64,000 nucleotides of DNA from CBDIHH01 sp965279095. GTDB taxonomy: Bacteria > Pseudomonadota > Alphaproteobacteria > Caulobacterales > Caulobacteraceae. Below the pieces are notes generated by a model that worked only from the letters and a program-made list of their open reading frames with translations, was not told where the DNA came from and did no database searches. The position numbers and the translations under genes were made by a program. The DNA is taken from positions 248,001 to 312,000 of the forward strand of contig CBDIHH010000004.1 in assembly GCA_965279095.1 (NCBI GenBank), written 5' to 3'. Positions 60,562 to 64,000 of the stretch are shown here, one piece after another (position 1 is the stretch's first letter; the number at the start of each line of letters is the position of its first letter).

Positions 60562-61389
60562 TCAGGCGGCGAAGGGGGGCAGGTCGAACAGCTTGGGGAA
60601 ACGCGCCATCGCCGTCTCGCGGATGAAGGCCGGCATGTCGTCGAGGGTCGCCGCCTTTCGCCCGTTGAGGTGCCACAGCTGGAACCCCGGCTCGGTCATC
60701 TTCAGCCATGGGCGGAAGGGATCCACGGCCGAGAAGCTGAACCAGGAGTTGGCCGAGCGGATCGCCGGGTCGGCCAGCTCACTGGCCAGGGCGCTGCGGG
60801 TGACCACATCGGCCTTGGGATGCTGGGGGCCGGGCTTGGCCAGGACGGTGTCGTCGCTCATCGACACCACGCCGCCGGCGAGGCTCCACGGGCGCGGCCC
60901 GGCCTTGTTCATCAGCAGGGGCGGCTTGACGGCCAGGGCATAGGTGCCGTCCAGGCGGTAGTCGGTGTCGGCGACGCCGTAGTCCGTCGGCGGCAGGGAG
61001 ACGGTCTGGCCCGTGACGGGGTTGGTCATGGAGTCGATCATCGTCTCGGAGTCCACCGCTGTGCGGAAGCCGACGATGTGCTGGCGCAGGAGGAAGCCGC
61101 CGTCGGGCGCCGCCTTCGCCCGGCAGATGCTCAGGCTGTGGGTGCCGAACAGGGGGACCGGCGCCCGCTCGGAGAGGCAGCCGTAGACCCGGCCGCTGCC
61201 GTAGAAATAGACCGTCTGGGCCGGATCGGTGCTGGCCAGGATCTTCATCAGGGCGCGCAAATTGTCGGCCGGCCGCGACAGGTCGATGCCCTCGGCGGCG
61301 CGGCCCGGGCCGGCGACCGAGAGGGCGGCCAGGGCCGCCGGGGCTCCGGCCAGACCGGTCATCAGTCCTCGTCTCGTCTGCCTGGCCAT
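60562..61389 (-). CDS. Exported DUF1838 protein
   Basis: 275 residues. Start ATG 61,389 opens a Tat-like signal (MARQTRRGLMTGLAGAPAAL, then GRA-AE). The mature part follows DUF1838 family style: LMKILASTDPAQTVYFYGSG, GRVYGCLSERAPVPLFGTHS, TMIDSMTNPVTGQTVSLPPT and AVDPFRPWLKMTEPGFQLWH. Function unknown; members often sit in catabolic clusters with TonB receptors. It begins 75 bases upstream of the MmgE/PrpD gene. Confidence 0.85.
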   Translation of the reverse strand: MARQTRRGLMTGLAGAPAALAALSVAGPGRAAEGIDLSRPADNLRALMKILASTDPAQTVYFYGSGRVYGCLSERAPVPLFGTHSLSICRAKAAPDGGFLLRQHIVGFRTAVDSETMIDSMTNPVTGQTVSLPPTDYGVADTDYRLDGTYALAVKPPLLMNKAGPRPWSLAGGVVSMSDDTVLAKPGPQHPKADVVTRSALASELADPAIRSANSWFSFSAVDPFRPWLKMTEPGFQLWHLNGRKAATLDDMPAFIRETAMARFPKLFDLPPFAA

Positions 61390-61626
61390 GCGCGCGTCCC
61401 TCGGTTTCCCGGACGATAGCGTGGCTTGGGGGCGCTCGGGACCCCGACCGAGGTCCGACAACCGCATGGCGGTCGTTGATCGCGGCAGCGACAGCCGGCT
61501 GAAGTGATCGGAAAAAGTGCTTAACCTCGTCGCGGCCGTGGCGATAGCGTTGCAAGACGGCCGCGTGGGCCGAGGCGGGGGATCGCCATCTCGGCTCATC
61601 AGTCATCCATTTCGCGCACCGCCGGG

Positions 61627-62970
61627 ATGTCGTGGGCGATCGGCGCGTTCAGCGTCGCCATGATGGTGGCCGCCTACAGCAACCTGGCGCTCTACTATTT
61701 CGTGGTGATCGCCAAGCTCGATCCCGGCGTGGCGGCAACCGCCGTGTTCGCCGCGCGCATGTGCGACCTGCTCATCGCCCCCGCCGTGGGAACGATCAGC
61801 GACACCACCCGCACCCGCTGGGGCCGGCGCCGCCCGTTCCTTCTGGCCGGCGCGATCCTGGCGCCGATCGCCTGCGTGATGATCTTCTCCACCCCGCCCA
61901 CGCCCACCGGCGCGGTGGCGGTGATCTATGTGTTCGTGGCCCTGCTGACCTTCACCCTGGCCTACACCCTCTACAGCATCCCCCACACGGCCATGGCCAA
62001 CGACATGACCCAGGTTCCCAGCGAGCGGGTCGGGCTGATGGCCAAGCGGCTGGTGTTCAACACCCTGGGCAGCCTCGCCGGCGCCGCCGGCCTGCCGCTG
62101 GTGCTGCAGCGCTTCGGCGACGACAGTCGCGGCTACGGGGCGGTGGCGGGCCTGCTCGCCGGGGCCTGCCTTGTGTCGATGGCCATCTCCTTCTTCGGCA
62201 CCCGCCACGCGCCCTTCGTCGCCGAGCCGGTCCAGCGCGTGCGCCTGAAAGACCTCGGCGCCGGCATGCTGCGCGACCGGCCGTTCATGGCCTTCTCGGT
62301 GGGCAAGTTCATCTCCCTGTGCCTGGCCAGCGCCCAGGCCCCGGCCCTGATCTTCTTCCTGCGCGGGGTGCTGAAGCTGCCGCTGAGCGCGCTCAGCGTC
62401 TATTTCCTGCTGTCCAGCGTCGCGGGTCTCGCGTCGGCGCCCCTGTGGCCCATCGTCGTGCGCCGCCTGGGCAAGATGGGCGCCTGCAACCTCACCTTCG
62501 CCATCGGCCTGGTGGTCAGCCTCAGCTGGCTGATCGCGCGGCCCGGGGACGGGATGATCCCCATCGCCATCCGCGGCGTGCTGTTCGGCCTGGTGGTGGG
62601 GGGCTTCTTCCTGGTGTCCATGTCGATGCAGGCCGACATCATCGAGCACGACTACCTGACTACCCGGCGGCGGCGCGAGGGCCTGTATTCCGCGGTGTTC
62701 AGCTTCACCGACAAGTCTGCGGCGGCCCTGGGGGTGCTGATGGTCGGGCTGATCCTCGCCTCCCTCGGGTTCGACAAGTCGCTGGCGCCGACGGTGTCAC
62801 AGTCGCCGATGGTGACGCTGGGCCTTTATGTGGCGGTGGGGGGGCTGCCCGCCGTCGGCTTCATCGCCGCCTATTTGATCTTCCGCGGCTATCGGCTGGA
62901 AGACGTGCATCTGCAGAGCGCGCGCGACGCCAGCGCCGCCGCGCCCATCCCTGAGGGAGACAGGCCATGA
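61627..62970 (+). CDS. MFS transporter, GPH symporter type
   Basis: 447 residues. DLLIAPAVGTISDTTRTRWG and RRRPFLLAGAILAP form the GPH signature; DIIEHDYLTTRRRREGLYS is the second-half counterpart. No clear ribosome site precedes ATG 61,627, so a start slightly upstream is possible. Its last bases overlap the cyclase start by 4 (ATGA), so the cyclase is co-translated and may act on the imported compound. Confidence 0.86.
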   Translation: MSWAIGAFSVAMMVAAYSNLALYYFVVIAKLDPGVAATAVFAARMCDLLIAPAVGTISDTTRTRWGRRRPFLLAGAILAPIACVMIFSTPPTPTGAVAVIYVFVALLTFTLAYTLYSIPHTAMANDMTQVPSERVGLMAKRLVFNTLGSLAGAAGLPLVLQRFGDDSRGYGAVAGLLAGACLVSMAISFFGTRHAPFVAEPVQRVRLKDLGAGMLRDRPFMAFSVGKFISLCLASAQAPALIFFLRGVLKLPLSALSVYFLLSSVAGLASAPLWPIVVRRLGKMGACNLTFAIGLVVSLSWLIARPGDGMIPIAIRGVLFGLVVGGFFLVSMSMQADIIEHDYLTTRRRREGLYSAVFSFTDKSAAALGVLMVGLILASLGFDKSLAPTVSQSPMVTLGLYVAVGGLPAVGFIAAYLIFRGYRLEDVHLQSARDASAAAPIPEGDRP

Positions 62971-63890
62971 CGCGGCGGGCCGAGCATCGCATCACCGAGG
63001 CGCAGTTCCACGCCCTGGCCGACCGGCTGTCCAACTGGGGCCGGTGGGGGGCGGACGACGAGGCGGGGACGCTGAACTTCCTCACCCCGGAGCGGCGCGC
63101 CGCCGGGGCGGCCCTGGTTCGCGACGGCGAGGCCGTCAGCTGCGCCCAGGACATCACCGGCAAGCCCCGCGTCGACGACAGCCGGCCGGCCCTGCACGTG
63201 CCGTTCTGGTCTCGGGACAAGACCTATGGGGTGGCGCTGGAGGTGCTGACCCTGTCGCCGCACGGCTGGACGATGACCCACCTGGATGCGCTCAGCCACC
63301 TGAACTACCGCGACCGGATGTACAACGACCGGCCGGTGAGCCCCTTCAGCAACGCCGACCAGAGCGTCAATTCGGTGATGTCGGGCAAGGACGGCATCGC
63401 GGGGCGCGGGGTGCTGATCGACCTGCCGCCGGTGCTGGGCAAGCCCTGGATGGAGCCGGGCGAGATCGCCGACATGGCCGATATCGAGCGGGCGCTGGCG
63501 CGCCAGAAGGTGCGGATCGAGAGCGGCGACATCGTCTTCATCCGCACCGGCCGCATCGGCCGCGACCGGGCGCTGGGGCCGGCGCCGATCCCCGAGGGGC
63601 TGGCGGGTATCAGCGTCGAGTGCGCCGAATGGGTGCATGCCGCGCAGATCTCGACCCTGGTGTGCGACGCGGGGATGGACCCGCAGCCGTCTGAGGTCGA
63701 CGACATCCGCATCCCCTGGCACATCCTCACCCTGGTGATGATGGGGATGATGATCACCGACAACGCCGACCTGGAGGGCCTTGCGGCCGCTTGCGAGGCG
63801 CGCCAACGTTGGGAATTCTTCGCCCTGATGGCGCCCCTTCGCCTGCCCAACGCCAACGCCTCGCCGGTCAATCCGATCGCGATCTTCTAG
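62967..63890 (+). CDS. Cyclase family protein (kynurenine formamidase-like)
   Basis: 307 residues. NWGRWGADDEAGTLNFLTPE is the usual start; the metal site is in GWTMTHLDALSHLNYRDRMY, where the H-x-x-x-H of HxGTHxDxPxH is kept but the leading His-Gly-Thr form is altered. ISGDIVFIRTG-like IESGDIVFIRTGRIGRD and CDAGMDPQP follow. These enzymes hydrolyse amides or act on cyclic substrates with bound metal. It lies directly after the GPH symporter. Confidence 0.88.
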   Translation: MTRRAEHRITEAQFHALADRLSNWGRWGADDEAGTLNFLTPERRAAGAALVRDGEAVSCAQDITGKPRVDDSRPALHVPFWSRDKTYGVALEVLTLSPHGWTMTHLDALSHLNYRDRMYNDRPVSPFSNADQSVNSVMSGKDGIAGRGVLIDLPPVLGKPWMEPGEIADMADIERALARQKVRIESGDIVFIRTGRIGRDRALGPAPIPEGLAGISVECAEWVHAAQISTLVCDAGMDPQPSEVDDIRIPWHILTLVMMGMMITDNADLEGLAAACEARQRWEFFALMAPLRLPNANASPVNPIAIF

Positions 63891-63901
63891 GCCGCCCAGC
63901 C

Positions 63902-64000
63902 ATGCCAGAGACCCAGCCTCAGCCGCGCGTCGCCCTCGTCACCGGCGGATCGGGGGGCATTGGCGGGGGGATTTCGCGCAAGCTGGCGGCCGACGGCTGC
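63902..64000 (+). CDS. Short-chain dehydrogenase/reductase (partial)
   Basis: Only 33 codons are in the window. They read MPETQPQPRVALVTGGSGGI then GGGISRKLAADGC, with the TGGSGGIGGG Rossmann motif of SDRs. It starts 12 bases after the cyclase stop, so it belongs to the symporter-cyclase operon. Confidence 0.85.
   Translation, partial: MPETQPQPRVALVTGGSGGIGGGISRKLAADGC

Overview
The window is about 70% GC and almost fully coding. It looks like the chromosome of an alphaproteobacterium of the Caulobacteraceae type; Phenylobacterium or Caulobacter is my inference. The reasons are a SigF/NrsF (DUF1109) ECF sigma module with matching promoters, TonB-dependent receptors, many catabolic enzymes, and GC-rich dispersed palindromic repeats of several families. 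I see no rRNA, tRNA, CRISPR array, phage gene or intact insertion sequence.

Layout. (1) 1-2,000: a partial acyl-CoA-dehydrogenase-fold oxidoreductase diverges from an SDR, followed by repeat DNA. (2) 1,975-5,262: a tight operon of a SAM methyltransferase, a ~100-residue helical protein, a beta-propeller glycosidase-like protein and an alpha/beta hydrolase. (3) 5,462-10,954: exported hydrolase, quinone-oxidoreductase-like MDR, LysR, an NTF2-like gene whose 3' end is tandemly repeated with a palindromic element, and a GPH-type MFS symporter. (4) 11,048-15,117: the SigF stress regulon (Met/His-rich MXKDX protein, DUF1223, cytochrome b561, molybdopterin oxidoreductase, sigF, nrsF) with two visible SigF-type promoters. 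(5) 15,274-22,823: FMN hydroxyacid oxidase, two-domain alpha/beta hydrolase, double VOC protein, SDR, MFS, LysR. (6) 23,017-36,284: a nearly mirror-symmetric block around a divergent promoter region. The left arm has methyltransferase, small helical protein, six-TM protein and a TonB receptor fused to OmpA. The right arm has MFS symporter, small helical protein, two tandem methyltransferases, an alpha/beta hydrolase without the usual Ser, and a second TonB receptor fused to OmpA. (7) 36,532-49,947: M24 peptidase, hydrolases, MFS, luciferase-like monooxygenase, three VOC proteins, an isopropylmalate-isomerase-like pair, a COG0523 GTPase, a large perfect palindrome and a third TonB receptor. (8) 50,065-64,000: two IclR regulators, ThDP enzyme, three more MFS proteins, GST, acyl-CoA ligase, MmgE/PrpD, DUF1838, cyclase and a partial SDR.

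Taken together, apart from the SigF regulon, this is a large catabolic region. Outer-membrane receptors and inner-membrane symporters would import compounds that hydrolases, SDRs, monooxygenases, VOC enzymes, a CoA ligase and dehydratase-like enzymes would degrade. The substrate cannot be named from sequence.

The best candidate for an undescribed system is a family of four methyltransferases that share an unusual motif ahead of the SAM domain (G[T/S]LxL[N/D]P...H[I/L]xPGG[Y/W]) and sit with three copies of a small helical protein carrying a [L/F]W[I/V]xRxR[L/M] motif. Two TonB receptor-OmpA fusion proteins bracket the densest part of it.
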